Source: Chloroflexi bacterium GWB2_54_36 (GTDB taxonomy: Bacteria > Chloroflexota > Anaerolineae > Anaerolineales > Anaerolineaceae). From it: a stretch of 49,551 nt of DNA. The notes under the pieces are model-generated. The model was not told the DNA's origin and searched no databases. It worked only from the letters and a program-made list of their open reading frames with translations. The stretch lies in contig MGMG01000002.1 of NCBI GenBank assembly GCA_001796355.1, forward strand, positions 1-49,551, written 5' to 3'. The translations under genes were made by a program, and so were the position numbers. Of the stretch, positions 7,816 to 16,755 are shown piece after piece. Positions within the stretch are counted from its first letter, which is position 1, and each line of letters starts with the position of its first letter.

Positions 7816-9228
7816 ATGAGTAGCAATCCGAAGACGGATTATTTAGGTGACATAGGTGAATACCGCTACGGGTTCCAGGATGTGGATGTATCCGTATTCA
7901 AGACCCACGCGGGGTTGAATGAAGAGGTCGTTCGTCAGATTTCGCAAATGAAGGGTGAGCCGGAGTGGATGCTCGAGTTCCGCTTGAAGGCGTTGAAACA
8001 CTTCATGGTGCGGCCTATGCCCACCTGGGGCGCTGACCTGAGCCATCTGGATCTGGACAATATCATCTATTATGTCAAGCCGACCGAGTTGGAAGGCAAG
8101 AGCTGGGATGATGTGCCCGATTCCATCAAGAAAACTTTTGACCGCCTGGGCATCCCGGAAGCGGAACAGAAATTCCTGGCAGGTGTGGGCGCTCAGTACG
8201 AATCGGAAATGGTGTACCACAACATTCAGGAACACCTGGAAAAGCAGGGCGTCATTTTCCTTAGCATTGAGGAAGGGCTGCGCCAGTACCCCGATTTATT
8301 CGCCCAGTACTTTGGTAAAGTCATTCCGATCGAGGACAACAAATTCGCTGCATTGAACAGCGCTGTCTGGTCGGGCGGCTCGTTTGTCTATATCCCGCCG
8401 GGCGTCAAAGTGGATTTGCCATTGCAGGCCTACTTCCGCCTGAACATGGCTAACATCGGTCAGTTCGAGCGCTCGATCATCATTGCGGACAAGGGCTCGC
8501 AGGTACATTACGTGGAAGGTTGTACCGCTCCCTCGTACACCACTGACTCGTTCCACAGCGGCGTCATCGAGATCGTGGTCAAGAAAAATGCCCGCGTCCG
8601 TTACACCACGATCCAAAACTGGTCAACCAACGTGTACAACCTGGTCACCCAGCGCGCTCTGGTGGAAGAAGGCGGCACGATGGAGTGGGTGGACTGCAAC
8701 CTGGGCTCTAAAGTAACCATGAAGTATCCCTCCTGTTACCTGGTCGGCTCTGGCGCGCGCGGCGAGATTCTCTCGATGGCGTTCGCCGGCCCTGGCCAAT
8801 GGCAGGATGCTGGCGGTAAGATTTTGCATTTTGCCCCCAACACCAGCAGCAAGATCACCTCGAAGTCGATCAGTAAGGGCGGCGGGCGCGCCTCGTACCG
8901 TGGGCTGCTCAAAGTCCACAAAGGCGCATACAATGTCCGCTCGAACGTCGTGTGTGATGCCTTGCTGCTCGATCCGCAATCACGCTCAGATACCTACCCG
9001 TCCATTGAAATCGACGAAGAAGATGTTTCGGTCGGCCATGAGGCTTCGGTCTCCAAGGTTGGCGAGGAACAGCTCTTCTACTTGATGAGTCGCGGCTTGA
9101 GCTCTGAAGAAGCCACCACCATGGTAGTCTCGGGTTTCATCGAGCCGCTGGTCAAGGAACTGCCGATGGAATATGCAGTTGAAATGAACCGCCTGATCCA
9201 GCTGCAAATGATCGGCTCGATCGGCTAA
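7816..9228 (+). CDS. sufB: Fe-S cluster assembly scaffold SufB
   Basis: Core scaffold of SufBC2D on which nascent clusters are assembled from SufS/SufU sulfur. 470 aa, usual for SufB. Recognisable blocks are the N-terminal [12 protein letters not shown], the [17 protein letters not shown] region, the long right-handed beta-helix core with [26 protein letters not shown] (conserved cysteine), and the C-terminal [20 protein letters not shown] with [10 protein letters not shown]. Preceded by GAGGAGG seven or so bases from the ATG. It sits between sufC and sufD in the typical order C-B-D. No unusual features. Confidence 0.96.
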   Translation: MSSNPKTDYLGDIGEYRYGFQDVDVSVFKTHAGLNEEVVRQISQMKGEPEWMLEFRLKALKHFMVRPMPTWGADLSHLDLDNIIYYVKPTELEGKSWDDVPDSIKKTFDRLGIPEAEQKFLAGVGAQYESEMVYHNIQEHLEKQGVIFLSIEEGLRQYPDLFAQYFGKVIPIEDNKFAALNSAVWSGGSFVYIPPGVKVDLPLQAYFRLNMANIGQFERSIIIADKGSQVHYVEGCTAPSYTTDSFHSGVIEIVVKKNARVRYTTIQNWSTNVYNLVTQRALVEEGGTMEWVDCNLGSKVTMKYPSCYLVGSGARGEILSMAFAGPGQWQDAGGKILHFAPNTSSKITSKSISKGGGRASYRGLLKVHKGAYNVRSNVVCDALLLDPQSRSDTYPSIEIDEEDVSVGHEASVSKVGEEQLFYLMSRGLSSEEATTMVVSGFIEPLVKELPMEYAVEMNRLIQLQMIGSIG

Positions 9229-9275
9229 ACGACGGGCTTGTTCGACTGGGAAACATTGAAAAGGACGCTGCAAAT

Positions 9276-10634
9276 ATGACCAAAGAAACACCCCGGGTTG
9301 TCACCCGCGTAGTCCGCCGTGAAGGCGCAACGCTGAAGGATTTTGCCTTTAGCGCAGACATGGTGCGGGTTGACGGCTTGTCCAGATACATTACCCAGTA
9401 CCGGCAGGACGCCTGGACATCCTACCAGGCGCTGCCGATGCCCACCCTCAAAGATGAAGCCTGGCGGCGTACTGATCTCAGTGGCATGCCGTCGGATCGG
9501 TTTTTCTTACCCAAAAATGAAGCCTACCTTGATTTGGCTCCGTTGCCTGATGATTTGACCAAACCGGTTGCCGATCAGGAGCACGGTGGCGAGGTGATCC
9601 TCACACCGGGCGGCGCACAAGTCAGCCTGGCGAAGGAATTGGCCAATCAGGGCGTGATCTTCACCGATATGCGCACCGCCGAGCAGAAACACCCGGCCTT
9701 GCTCGAAAAAATTATGGGCAAGATTGTCGCTGCCAAAGAAGGCAAATTTGCCGCCCTGGCGGCCGCTTTGGCGGATAACGGCGTGGTGCTTTATGTTCCG
9801 CGCGGCGTTGCCATCGAACAGCCGTTACACTCCCTGTTGTGGGGCCCCGGTGAGTACCTGGCGCACATTTCGCATGTGATGGTCTGGCTGGAAGCGGGTG
9901 CCAGCGCCACTTATGTTCATGAGTACGCCTCGCCGACCGAGAAAGCGCCGGCTTTCCATGCCGGGCTGGTCGAGATTCATGTTGGCGACGGAGCAAACCT
10001 GCGTTTTGTTGAGCTGCAATCCTGGGGTGAGCACGTTTGGAACTTTACCCACGAACGGTCGAGCGTTGGCCAGGACGGTCAGTTGGATTGGATCTTTGGC
10101 GCTATCGGCGGCAATGTGACCAAAAATTTCGCCGAGCTGGATCTGGTCGGCCGCGGCAGCATGGGACGCATGTCCGGCTTCTACTTTACCGACGGCAAAC
10201 AGCACCTGGATTATGACTCGCAGCAGAACCACCGGTCGCAAAACACCACCAGCGACCTGCTCTTCAAAGGCGCGTTGATCGACAGCAGCCGCGTGGTCTG
10301 GCAGGGCATGATCTACGTGGCCCCGGGTGCGATGAAAACGGATGGTTACCAGGCTAATCGCAACCTGGTGCTCAGCCGCGAGGCGCGCGCCGATTCGATC
10401 CCCGGGCTGGAGATTTTGGCGGATGATGTCCGCTGCACCCACGGAGCGACCGTCGGAAAAATTGACCCTGAACAGGTCTTCTACCTGCGCGCCCGTGGCA
10501 TTCCGCAGGTGGAGGCTGAACGTTTGATCGTTTCCGGGTTCTTCGACCCGATCATGCAACGTATCCCGTTCGAAGGCGTGCGTGAGCGATTTCAATTGTC
10601 GATTGCGAAGAAAATGGCGGCGTACCACGGCTAA
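9276..10634 (+). CDS. sufD: Fe-S cluster assembly protein SufD
   Basis: Partner of SufB in the SufBC2D scaffold, thought to take part in iron entry and in forming the cluster site at the SufB-SufD interface. The 452-aa protein shares the beta-helix core with SufB (VLYVPRGVAIEQPLHSLLW, then a C-terminal EILADDVRCTHGATVGKIDPEQVFYLRARG block containing the conserved cysteine and histidine). The N-terminal helical part (about 1-90) carries the MPTLKDEAWRRTDLSG motif typical of SufD. It follows sufB after 47 bases and precedes a 144-bp gap with its own promoter candidate. Confidence 0.94.
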   Translation: MTKETPRVVTRVVRREGATLKDFAFSADMVRVDGLSRYITQYRQDAWTSYQALPMPTLKDEAWRRTDLSGMPSDRFFLPKNEAYLDLAPLPDDLTKPVADQEHGGEVILTPGGAQVSLAKELANQGVIFTDMRTAEQKHPALLEKIMGKIVAAKEGKFAALAAALADNGVVLYVPRGVAIEQPLHSLLWGPGEYLAHISHVMVWLEAGASATYVHEYASPTEKAPAFHAGLVEIHVGDGANLRFVELQSWGEHVWNFTHERSSVGQDGQLDWIFGAIGGNVTKNFAELDLVGRGSMGRMSGFYFTDGKQHLDYDSQQNHRSQNTTSDLLFKGALIDSSRVVWQGMIYVAPGAMKTDGYQANRNLVLSREARADSIPGLEILADDVRCTHGATVGKIDPEQVFYLRARGIPQVEAERLIVSGFFDPIMQRIPFEGVRERFQLSIAKKMAAYHG

Positions 10635-10706
10635 AACCTGAATGAAGCGAAGGGATGTCTAGTCGGTAAGTGACCATGATATCCGGACAAGTTGACAGAG
10701 GTCGCC

Positions 10707-10737
10707 TTGAGATTTTCAGACCTGACTGTGCTAAAAT
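10707..10737 (+). promoter_or_regulatory. Candidate internal promoter in the suf cluster
   Basis: TTGAGA (10707-10712), 19-bp spacer, TAAAAT (10732-10737) preceded by TGC, an extended -10 shape. It would allow the 97-aa gene, sufS, sufU and the Rieske gene to be expressed apart from sufCBD. The spacer is long, so the call is moderate. Confidence 0.45.
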
Positions 10738-10778
10738 GAGCGCACGTTATTTCAGAGGAAAGAGTTGGAGAGTTTTAA

Positions 10779-11072
10779 ATGGCAAATATTCCTTTTATGC
10801 ATCCCCCCGAGCCGGAATCAGCCTACGAAGTAGGCGATACCGTTGAAGTTTTTGCAGACCATGACAAATCCGGTGAAAGGGTTCGCGGGTGGCTGAAAGG
10901 GATTGTTGTCCAGGTGGATTCTAAAATGGTTGCGGTTCAATTCCGCTCGAACGTGTTTCTAACCGACGGCTGGATGGTGCCGGATCATATCCTGTGGTTC
11001 CCGCAAAATTCTGCCCACATTCGTTTCCCCCAGAAAAAAGCTACAAAGGCTGAACTCGCCGGGCAGGAGTAA
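10779..11072 (+). CDS. 97-aa unknown protein inside the suf operon
   Basis: Family not recognised. A soluble protein without cysteines, signal peptide or membrane helix. The middle (about 18-75) alternates short beta strands: VGDTVEVFAD, GWLKGIVVQVD, KMVAVQFRSN, then WMVPDHILWFPQ. That pattern resembles a small SH3/Tudor-like barrel, as found in proteins that bind chains or proteins rather than catalyse. The tail is charged (QKKATKAELAGQE). GGAAAGAG lies upstream of the ATG. It stands between sufD and sufS, 37 bases before sufS and in the same direction, so a link to Fe-S assembly is likely from position, but no function can be stated. Confidence 0.75.
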   Translation: MANIPFMHPPEPESAYEVGDTVEVFADHDKSGERVRGWLKGIVVQVDSKMVAVQFRSNVFLTDGWMVPDHILWFPQNSAHIRFPQKKATKAELAGQE

Positions 11073-11109
11073 TCCTGGCCGTGATCTTAATGTGAAGGCA
11101 GGATAAAAG

Positions 11110-12354
11110 ATGGAAAAATTTCAACCTGCGATGATGGATCTTCTGCGGGTTCGGAATGATTTTCCGATCCTGGAGCGTGAAGTTGCGCCAGGAAAACCGC
11201 TGGTTTATTTGGATTCAACTGCGACCTCGCAAAAGCCCCTCAGCGTGATTCAGGCGATGGATGAATACTACCGCCGCACCAATGCCAACATCCATCGCGG
11301 CGTTCACACGCTTGCTGAGGAAGCTACAGCGGCTTACGAGAATGCGCGGGAGCGTATTGCAGCCTTCATCGGCGCCAAAAAAGCCCGCGAGGTTATCTAT
11401 ACCCGCAACACCACCGAATCGATCAATCTGGTAGCCTACACCTGGGGCCGAAAAAACTTAAAAACCGGCGATACAGTGATCCTGACCGAGATGGAACACC
11501 ATTCCAACCTGGTTCCCTGGCAGATGCTGGCAGCGGAACTTGGGTTGCGTCTTGAGTTCATCCCGGTGACCGGGGATGGTCTGTTGGATTTAGCAGCCTA
11601 TCGCGATTTATTGACCCTGTCCCCGCGACTGGTGGCGTTTACCCAAATGTCGAACGTGCTCGGCACAATTAATCCTGCCAAAGAGATCATCGCTCTGGCG
11701 CACGAGGTCGGGGCTGTGACGCTGGTGGACGGCGCCCAATCGGTGCCGCATCTGCCGGTCAACGTGCAAGACCTGGACGTAGATTTTCTGGCATTCTCGG
11801 CGCACAAAATGTTGGGTCCAACCGGAATCGGGGCTCTCTACGGGAAGGAAGCGCTGCTGGATGCTATGCCGCCATTCCTAGGCGGGGGCGATATGATCAA
11901 AAAAGTGTATCTGCGCAGCTTTACTCCTAATGACCTGCCCCACAAATTCGAGGCGGGCACCCCGGCAATTGCCGAGGCCATTGGGTTTGGCGCGGCTGTA
12001 GATTATTTGAACATGCTGGGCATGGAAAATGTGGCTCGGCACGAGCACACGATCATTTCTTATGCGCTCGAAGCGCTCAATGAGGTTGACGGTCTGAGCG
12101 TCTTTGGCCCCTCTGCCGAAAAAAAAGGTGGGGTGGCTGCCTTTACGCTGCCAGGCGTTCACCCGCATGATGTGGCTCAAATTCTGGACGCGCAAGGAAT
12201 CGCCGTGCGCGCCGGTCACCACTGCGCCATGCCGCTGCATGAAAAATTCAACCTGCCGGCTACAACACGTGCCAGTTTTTATGTTTACAATACCCTGGAA
12301 GAAGTGGATCTGCTGGTTGCAGGTCTCCATAAAGTTCTGGAAATATTTGGATAG
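11110..12354 (+). CDS. sufS: Cysteine desulfurase SufS
   Basis: PLP enzyme that removes sulfur from cysteine and passes it as persulfide to SufU. 414 aa, group II type. The PLP lysine is in FSAHKMLGPTGIGALYG, the cofactor-binding H/N residues are in EMEHHSNLVPWQ, and the catalytic cysteine is in RAGHHCAMPLHEKF near residue 375, as in SufS rather than IscS. The N terminus is a few residues longer than some relatives; the ATG at 11110 has AAGGCAGGAT upstream. It is followed after 11 bases by sufU, its dedicated sulfur acceptor. Confidence 0.95.
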   Translation: MEKFQPAMMDLLRVRNDFPILEREVAPGKPLVYLDSTATSQKPLSVIQAMDEYYRRTNANIHRGVHTLAEEATAAYENARERIAAFIGAKKAREVIYTRNTTESINLVAYTWGRKNLKTGDTVILTEMEHHSNLVPWQMLAAELGLRLEFIPVTGDGLLDLAAYRDLLTLSPRLVAFTQMSNVLGTINPAKEIIALAHEVGAVTLVDGAQSVPHLPVNVQDLDVDFLAFSAHKMLGPTGIGALYGKEALLDAMPPFLGGGDMIKKVYLRSFTPNDLPHKFEAGTPAIAEAIGFGAAVDYLNMLGMENVARHEHTIISYALEALNEVDGLSVFGPSAEKKGGVAAFTLPGVHPHDVAQILDAQGIAVRAGHHCAMPLHEKFNLPATTRASFYVYNTLEEVDLLVAGLHKVLEIFG

Positions 12355-12365
12355 GCTCTTACCGG

Positions 12366-12764
12366 ATGGACGACCTTTACCGTCAAATCATTATTGAACG
12401 TTATAAAACGCCGCTTTACCGCGGCGAACTCGACCCGCACGATATCTCTTTTGAAGATGAAAACCCGCTATGCGGTGACCATATCCGCATTGACCTGCGG
12501 GTGGATGAAAACGGGATGGTCAGCGAGGCGGCTTTTAGCGGGCACGGCTGCGCCATATCTCAGGCTTCAGCCGATTTACTGCTTGAATCGGTGATCGGCA
12601 AGCCGCTGGAGGAAGTCAAAGCCTTGACCAAACAGGATGTGCTGGATAATCTCGGCATCGACCTTGGTCCGGTGCGCTTAAAATGTGCGCTGCTGCCGCT
12701 GAAAGTCCTCAAGGCTGGCGTGTATGGGTTGGGTGAAGCACATGATGGGCTGGTAGAGGAATAA
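12366..12764 (+). CDS. sufU: SufU-type zinc-dependent sulfurtransferase
   Basis: IscU-like protein that in SUF systems of this type accepts persulfide sulfur from SufS and hands it to SufBCD. 132 aa. The zinc/sulfur site residues are visible: the first cysteine and the aspartate in ENPLCGDH, the second cysteine in GHGCAISQAS, and the third in RLKCALLPLKVL. The 20-residue insertion between the second and third cysteines that separates SufU from IscU is present (KPLEEVKALTKQDVLDNLGI). Only five bases separate it from the Rieske gene. With sufS it completes the sulfur-supply branch of the operon. Confidence 0.93.
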   Translation: MDDLYRQIIIERYKTPLYRGELDPHDISFEDENPLCGDHIRIDLRVDENGMVSEAAFSGHGCAISQASADLLLESVIGKPLEEVKALTKQDVLDNLGIDLGPVRLKCALLPLKVLKAGVYGLGEAHDGLVEE

Positions 12765-12768
12765 CCTC

Positions 12769-13107
12769 ATGGCGGATAAACTGGTAGAGTCCGAATATAC
12801 CTTCTACGCTGTGGCCGATGTCAGCGAAATTCCCAACGGTCAACGCATCATCCTTTCGATTGGCGAAGAGAACATTGTCGTGTTCAATATTGCCGGTAAA
12901 CTGTTCGCCATGGGCGACGTCTGTACCCATGATGGCGGTCCTCTGGGGGAAGGCGAGCTGGACGGTTACGAGGTCATCTGCCCGCGCCACGGCGCGCATT
13001 TTGACGTGCGCACCGGCAAAGCGCTGACCCTGCCAGCATTCATCGATGCGCCGTATTACCCCGTGCGCCTCAACGGCAGCGACATCGAAGTAGGCATCAA
13101 AGAATAA
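12769..13107 (+). CDS. Small Rieske [2Fe-2S] ferredoxin
   Basis: Soluble 112-aa Rieske-type ferredoxin. The two cluster motifs are CTHDGGPL (about 48-55) and CPRHGAHFD (about 67-75), giving the C-x-H and C-x2-H ligands; the spacing and the following VRTGKALTLPA stretch match bacterial NirD/oxygenase-ferredoxin-like proteins. No transmembrane helix, so it is not the bc1 type. It is the last gene of the suf operon, ahead of a hairpin terminator. Similar proteins close SUF operons in other bacteria; an electron-donor role in cluster assembly or repair is inference from position. Confidence 0.88.
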   Translation: MADKLVESEYTFYAVADVSEIPNGQRIILSIGEENIVVFNIAGKLFAMGDVCTHDGGPLGEGELDGYEVICPRHGAHFDVRTGKALTLPAFIDAPYYPVRLNGSDIEVGIKE

Positions 13108-13132
13108 ATCCCCTGTCTATGAGCGGCAAATT

Positions 13133-13151
13133 CCTCCCCCTCAGGGGGAGG
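13133..13151. terminator. Hairpin between convergent suf and PIG-L operons
   Basis: CCTCCCCC-TCA-GGGGGAGG, an eight-base GC stem with three-base loop. No immediate T run, though a TCTTCTATTATTTT tract follows 14 bases later. Its place between converging operons suggests a two-way stop; it may also be a dispersed palindrome. Confidence 0.5.
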
Positions 13152-13169
13152 TTAGGTGAGGGTCTTCTA

Positions 13170-13823
13170 TTATTTTGATCCACCGCCGAAGCTACCGACC
13201 ACCCGCAGGATGTCGAACCCTTCGGCGAAAGGACGCTCGCAAATCGCGCCGAAACGCACCAGCGTCGAGCGAGTCACATCTGCTCCAAAATAGTAGCGGT
13301 TCTGGTAAGTGGCATACTGCGCCAGCGCTTCGATCTTTTTATTTACATCCGCTTCCGTCACCTCTACCAGAAAACTGGGGAAGAAGCCGTAAGAGGAGCG
13401 GATTACGTCAAACCCGAGCACCGTGGTACCGCGGAAAGCGCGCAGCGCTTCTTCGGTCACCGTGCCGTGATCCTGGTGGATATCGGCTTTGGTGTGCACG
13501 AAAACGATATCCGGTTGGAAGGTCCGCTTCAGTCCCAGCATATACTCCAGGATTTCCTGGCGCTGCTGCGGAAATCGGCGGGTTTCGAACTCACCCAGCA
13601 CGATTTTATCCTTCGGTACGCCTAATACCGCCATGCTGTTGTAATGCTCGCTTACCAGGTGCTGCAGGTCGGGATTTTTCTGATTGTTTGAGAACGTCAC
13701 GCATAAAACATCGGTCTGGTTGGCGATGTGCGCAATCAGCGCGCCGCAGCCAATTTCAATGTCGTCGGGGTGCGCGCCCAAAAACAATACCCGGCGCCCG
13801 TAGAAGGTCATGTCCTGTGCCAT
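13170..13823 (-). CDS. PIG-L/LmbE-family deacetylase
   Basis: Zinc-dependent N-deacetylase of the LmbE/PIG-L family, which typically removes acetyl groups from GlcNAc-like substrates. The 217-aa protein has the zinc/catalytic motif AHPDDIEIGCG at about 17-27 and a second metal motif HTKADIHQDHGTV near 110-122, both intact. No signal peptide, so cytosolic. It starts three bases after the end of the methyltransferase gene, so the two are one operon, and its product may act on a sugar that the methyltransferase also modifies. Relatives occur in glycan, mycothiol/bacillithiol and antibiotic pathways; none of the other genes for these is nearby. Confidence 0.85.
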   Translation of the reverse strand: MAQDMTFYGRRVLFLGAHPDDIEIGCGALIAHIANQTDVLCVTFSNNQKNPDLQHLVSEHYNSMAVLGVPKDKIVLGEFETRRFPQQRQEILEYMLGLKRTFQPDIVFVHTKADIHQDHGTVTEEALRAFRGTTVLGFDVIRSSYGFFPSFLVEVTEADVNKKIEALAQYATYQNRYYFGADVTRSTLVRFGAICERPFAEGFDILRVVGSFGGGSK

Positions 13824-13826
13824 GGG

Positions 13827-14627
13827 TTATTTGGTCGCCAAAATTCCGCCAACCACTTTGGTCATCACCAGCTTGCCGTCTTTTTCCAAACGGCGGGCAG
13901 CAACAGCCTCGATTTGGCGCATGATGCGGTTGAAATCGTCCTTGGTCTGGAAGAACGAATTCCACAACTTGCGGTCTTCCGAGAGCGAAGCGCGGGTATA
14001 TTCGACAAACGGTTCGACTGACTCGAAGGTGAGCGGGTTTTCAAAGAATTTCAATTCAATGTGTGAAAAAGTCGATTCGATTGCCGAGTAGATCTCACTG
14101 CTGAAGCGTGAAGAACCGGGCATGGGCGGGATGGTCTTGCCGGTAGCCTCGGTGATGATATCGTAAAACAGTTTTTTGTTCGTTGGCATGGGCCCGGAAG
14201 CGAACATCACACCGCCGGGTTTGGTCACCCGGTGAAATTCGCGGATGGTTTTTGGGATGTCAGTTGCATAGTAGATTGCGAAGCAGCAGGATACCAGGTC
14301 GAAGGTGTTGTCCGGTAAGCCGAAGGACTGGTTAAAGTCCAACGGCATGAATTTAATATCTTTTTTCAAGCGCAGGTTTTCGCGGCGCGCCTGGTCGAGC
14401 AGTTCGGCATTGACGTCGCCGCCGGTGATGAGCGCCTGTCCCTTCAGGTAGTCATGGTATAGGAAGCACTGTTTGCCGGCGCCGCAGCCGACATCCAGGA
14501 TCGTCTGCCCGGCTTTGAGCGGTAAAATTTCGAGCATCCAGTCGTCGATATTGCGTCCCCCGTATTTGGTGTGGATGTCGATGCGTTTCAAGAGGTCGTT
14601 GGTAGTCTCCTGATAGTCGTAGCTCAT
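13827..14627 (-). CDS. Class I SAM-dependent methyltransferase
   Basis: The 266-aa protein carries a class I methyltransferase core: motif I ILDVGCGAGKQC at about 43-54, an acidic residue GGDVNAEL in the second strand, and LVSCCFAIYYATD followed by EFHRVTKPGGVMFASG, the post-III region. The C-terminal part (about 165-266) is specific, holding FENPLTFESVEPFVEYTRAS. The substrate is not predictable. It is the first gene of a two-gene operon with the PIG-L deacetylase and has a near-consensus promoter ending 30 bases before the ATG. Glycan or small-molecule methylation is inferred from that pairing. Confidence 0.82.
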   Translation of the reverse strand: MSYDYQETTNDLLKRIDIHTKYGGRNIDDWMLEILPLKAGQTILDVGCGAGKQCFLYHDYLKGQALITGGDVNAELLDQARRENLRLKKDIKFMPLDFNQSFGLPDNTFDLVSCCFAIYYATDIPKTIREFHRVTKPGGVMFASGPMPTNKKLFYDIITEATGKTIPPMPGSSRFSSEIYSAIESTFSHIELKFFENPLTFESVEPFVEYTRASLSEDRKLWNSFFQTKDDFNRIMRQIEAVAARRLEKDGKLVMTKVVGGILATK

Positions 14628-14657
14628 TTTCCCTCGCTTTGGATGAGTGTCGGGCTA

Positions 14658-14685
14658 AGTATAAATTCTCTGGCGTGATTGTCAA
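14658..14685 (-). promoter_or_regulatory. Promoter of methyltransferase/PIG-L operon
   Basis: On the minus strand TTGACA (14680-14685), 16-bp spacer, TATACT (14658-14663). The start would fall near 14650, about 22 bases before the ATG at 14627. Confidence 0.8.
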
Positions 14686-14737
14686 GGTAGTGGACGCTCG
14701 TCCTCTGGTAGAATTGGGAGCGACGTTCAAATTCAGG

Positions 14738-16252
14738 ATGGAATCATTGCGAAAATCCCGCCGCCAAAACCTGTCAGGAACCATCGCGCTGCTTTTTATT
14801 GCGGCCGCTGCAGCAGTCTTCGGCTTTAGTTTATTAACCAACCTCGGGGCTGCCCGCACCTTGCCAGGTGGATCGACCTGGGGCGGCGTCCCGGTCGGCG
14901 GTTTGACGGTCGAGGAGGCGGCGGCACGGGTGGAAGCGGTGTTTTCGACCCCGCTCGAACTGCGATACTTGAACGAAACCATTCAGGTTGCGCCGCAGCA
15001 ACTTGGTTTTTCACTGAATACCGCAGCCATGGCTGCCGAAGCTCAGCGCAGCGGGCCAGGCAGCCTATGGGACCGCCTGTGGAGTCGGAGCGGCGCATCT
15101 TCCACGCTGGAACTGCAATACGAGATCAAAGGGGAGACCTTGCGGGCTTACCTGACGAATGAGATTGCTGCCCGCTACGACCAGATCGCGCAGCCAGCAT
15201 TGCCGATTCCCCAGACCACGCAATTCTCACCAGGAACAGCCGGCTGGCGGCTGGATGTCATTCAATCGGTACAGCGCATATCCCAGGCGTTGGCTGACCC
15301 CGCCAACCGCACGGTTGAACTGGTGGTTGCCGGCGAATCCATCCCGGCTGCCAGTTTGCAGAATCTGGAAATCTTCCTGAAACAGACCATTGCAGCCAGC
15401 GGCTTCAACGGAGTTGCCGAGGTTTATCTGCAAAACCAGAAAACTAGTGATTTGCTGCACTTTGCCAGCCGCAGCGGTACGGATATTCCGGTCGACATCG
15501 CTTTTTCAGCCGCCAGCACGATGAAAATCCCGATCATGGTATCGGCGCTGCGCCGCACAAGCGAGCCCATTCCGGACGGGGTGCAGCAATTGATCGAACG
15601 CATGATTGTCCTGTCAGAAAATCCGCTGGCCGATACGCTGATGGAAAATGTGATCGGCTCGACGTTCGCCCCGCTGGAAGTAACCGCTGATATGCAGGAC
15701 CGGCTGGGATTGAAAAACACCTTCCTGGCGGGCTATTTTTACTTTGGCGCTCCGCTGCTGCAGTTGGTTCAGACGCCGGCCAATTTCCGCATGGACGTCA
15801 ATCTCGACCCGGATGTTTACAACCAGACCACGACCTCCGACATGGGCGCCTTGCTGACCGGGATTTACCGCTGCGCCCAGGGCGAGCCATCTTTGCTGAC
15901 GGATACCTTCCCGAACGAGATCACTCCCTCAAAATGCAGTTATATGCTGGATATGCTGGCGCGCAACGAAATTGGGGTGCTTTCCGAGGCTGGGGTGCCA
16001 GACGGTACGCGGGTGGCGCACAAACACGGCTGGACGGAAGAAGCCGATGGTTTTCTGCATACCATCAGTGACGCTGGCGTCGTCTTTTCTCCGGGCGGCG
16101 ATTTTGTATTTGTCGTATTTCTCTACGACGCCAACCAGCTATTGTTTGATCCAGCGGATGAGCTCATCGCCCAGTTGGTGCAGGTGATGTACAACTATTA
16201 CAACCCGCTGGCGCAAGAACCCTGGCTGGCCGGGCCGGTTGTTTTTCCATGA
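14738..16252 (+). CDS. Membrane-anchored class A beta-lactamase-like serine hydrolase
   Basis: A 504-aa protein with a basic N terminus, one transmembrane helix (about 14-35), an extracellular region like the peptidoglycan-binding/VanW N-terminal repeat (GVPVGGLTVEEAAARVEAVF, 50-69) and a C-terminal serine hydrolase domain from about 245. The catalytic pattern is S260-x-x-K263 (STMK), SEN at 293-295 in place of SDN, and KHG at 429-431 in place of KTG. Such proteins are usually penicillin-binding or beta-lactamase-like enzymes acting on peptidoglycan outside the membrane; whether it hydrolyses beta-lactams is unknown. The ATG at 14738 is chosen because the helix then lies at the usual distance; an upstream in-frame ATG at 14639 would add 33 atypical residues across the divergent promoter. 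Confidence 0.82.
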   Translation: MESLRKSRRQNLSGTIALLFIAAAAAVFGFSLLTNLGAARTLPGGSTWGGVPVGGLTVEEAAARVEAVFSTPLELRYLNETIQVAPQQLGFSLNTAAMAAEAQRSGPGSLWDRLWSRSGASSTLELQYEIKGETLRAYLTNEIAARYDQIAQPALPIPQTTQFSPGTAGWRLDVIQSVQRISQALADPANRTVELVVAGESIPAASLQNLEIFLKQTIAASGFNGVAEVYLQNQKTSDLLHFASRSGTDIPVDIAFSAASTMKIPIMVSALRRTSEPIPDGVQQLIERMIVLSENPLADTLMENVIGSTFAPLEVTADMQDRLGLKNTFLAGYFYFGAPLLQLVQTPANFRMDVNLDPDVYNQTTTSDMGALLTGIYRCAQGEPSLLTDTFPNEITPSKCSYMLDMLARNEIGVLSEAGVPDGTRVAHKHGWTEEADGFLHTISDAGVVFSPGGDFVFVVFLYDANQLLFDPADELIAQLVQVMYNYYNPLAQEPWLAGPVVFP

Positions 16253-16293
16253 ATATGGAGTAGATTGTAAAAAAATTAATAATAATAAGACTG

Positions 16294-16560
16294 ATGTCAT
16301 GTTGCCCGCACTCACAGCGCACCCTTCGGGTGGGGCAATCTGTGATTGAGCGGAGCGAAACGTCTCGCATCCAATCACGAGACCCTTCGCTTTGCTCAGG
16401 GTGACACTAATATGTCATGTTGCCCGCACTCACAGCGCACCCTTCGGGTGGGGCAATCTGTGATTGAGCGGAGCGAAACGTCTCGCATCCAATCACGAGA
16501 CCCTTCGCTTTGCTCAGGGTGACACTAATATGTCATGTTGCCCGCACTCACAGAGCACCC
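16294..16560 (+). repeat. 118-bp tandem repeat, two identical copies plus a partial third
   Basis: Units begin with ATGTCATG at 16294, 16412 and 16530, a constant 118-bp period. The first two copies are base-for-base identical; the third diverges after about 30 bases. Each unit has GCACCCTTCGGGTGGGGC-like core text, a second half that folds on itself (GAGCGGAGCGAAACGTCTCG against CGAGACCCTTCGCTTTGCTC) and a terminal GGTGACA. Homologous in reverse to 4930-5062. With 16628-16735 it makes up the 503-bp gap between the serine hydrolase and hypE, in which I see no gene. Confidence 0.85.
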
Positions 16561-16627
16561 TTTGCTTATTGGCTGAGAGCCCTGTGGGCATAGGTAACAC
16601 TCCACTGGTTGCTAGAACCGTAAGCTG

Positions 16628-16735
16628 TCATGTTGAGCGAAGCGAAACATCTCGACGCCTGACAGATGGACCTTTCAATTTGTTCACTCAGAGAGTACCC
16701 TGCGGGCAGGGTGGTCTCTCAAGACAGTGGATGGT
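16628..16735 (+). repeat. Degenerate member of the same repeat family
   Basis: Starts TGTCATGTTGAGCGAAGCG, continues with ACATCTCG, and contains a GAGAGTACCCTGCGGGCAGG hairpin that pairs with GGTGGTCTCTC. The structure parallels the 118-bp units but the sequence is diverged. The hairpin lies just downstream of hypE and might slow transcription leaving the hyp operon, although no T run follows it on that strand. Confidence 0.55.
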
Positions 16736-16755
16736 TATCCAGTACCTGCGGCAAA

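Noticed and set aside
9825-10628. 267-codon open frame antisense to sufD
   Set aside because: Shadow of sufD; no RBS and atypical amino acid composition.
16294-16529. 118-bp tandem repeats as a CRISPR array
   Set aside because: The units are tandem without unique spacers and too long, and no cas gene is nearby.
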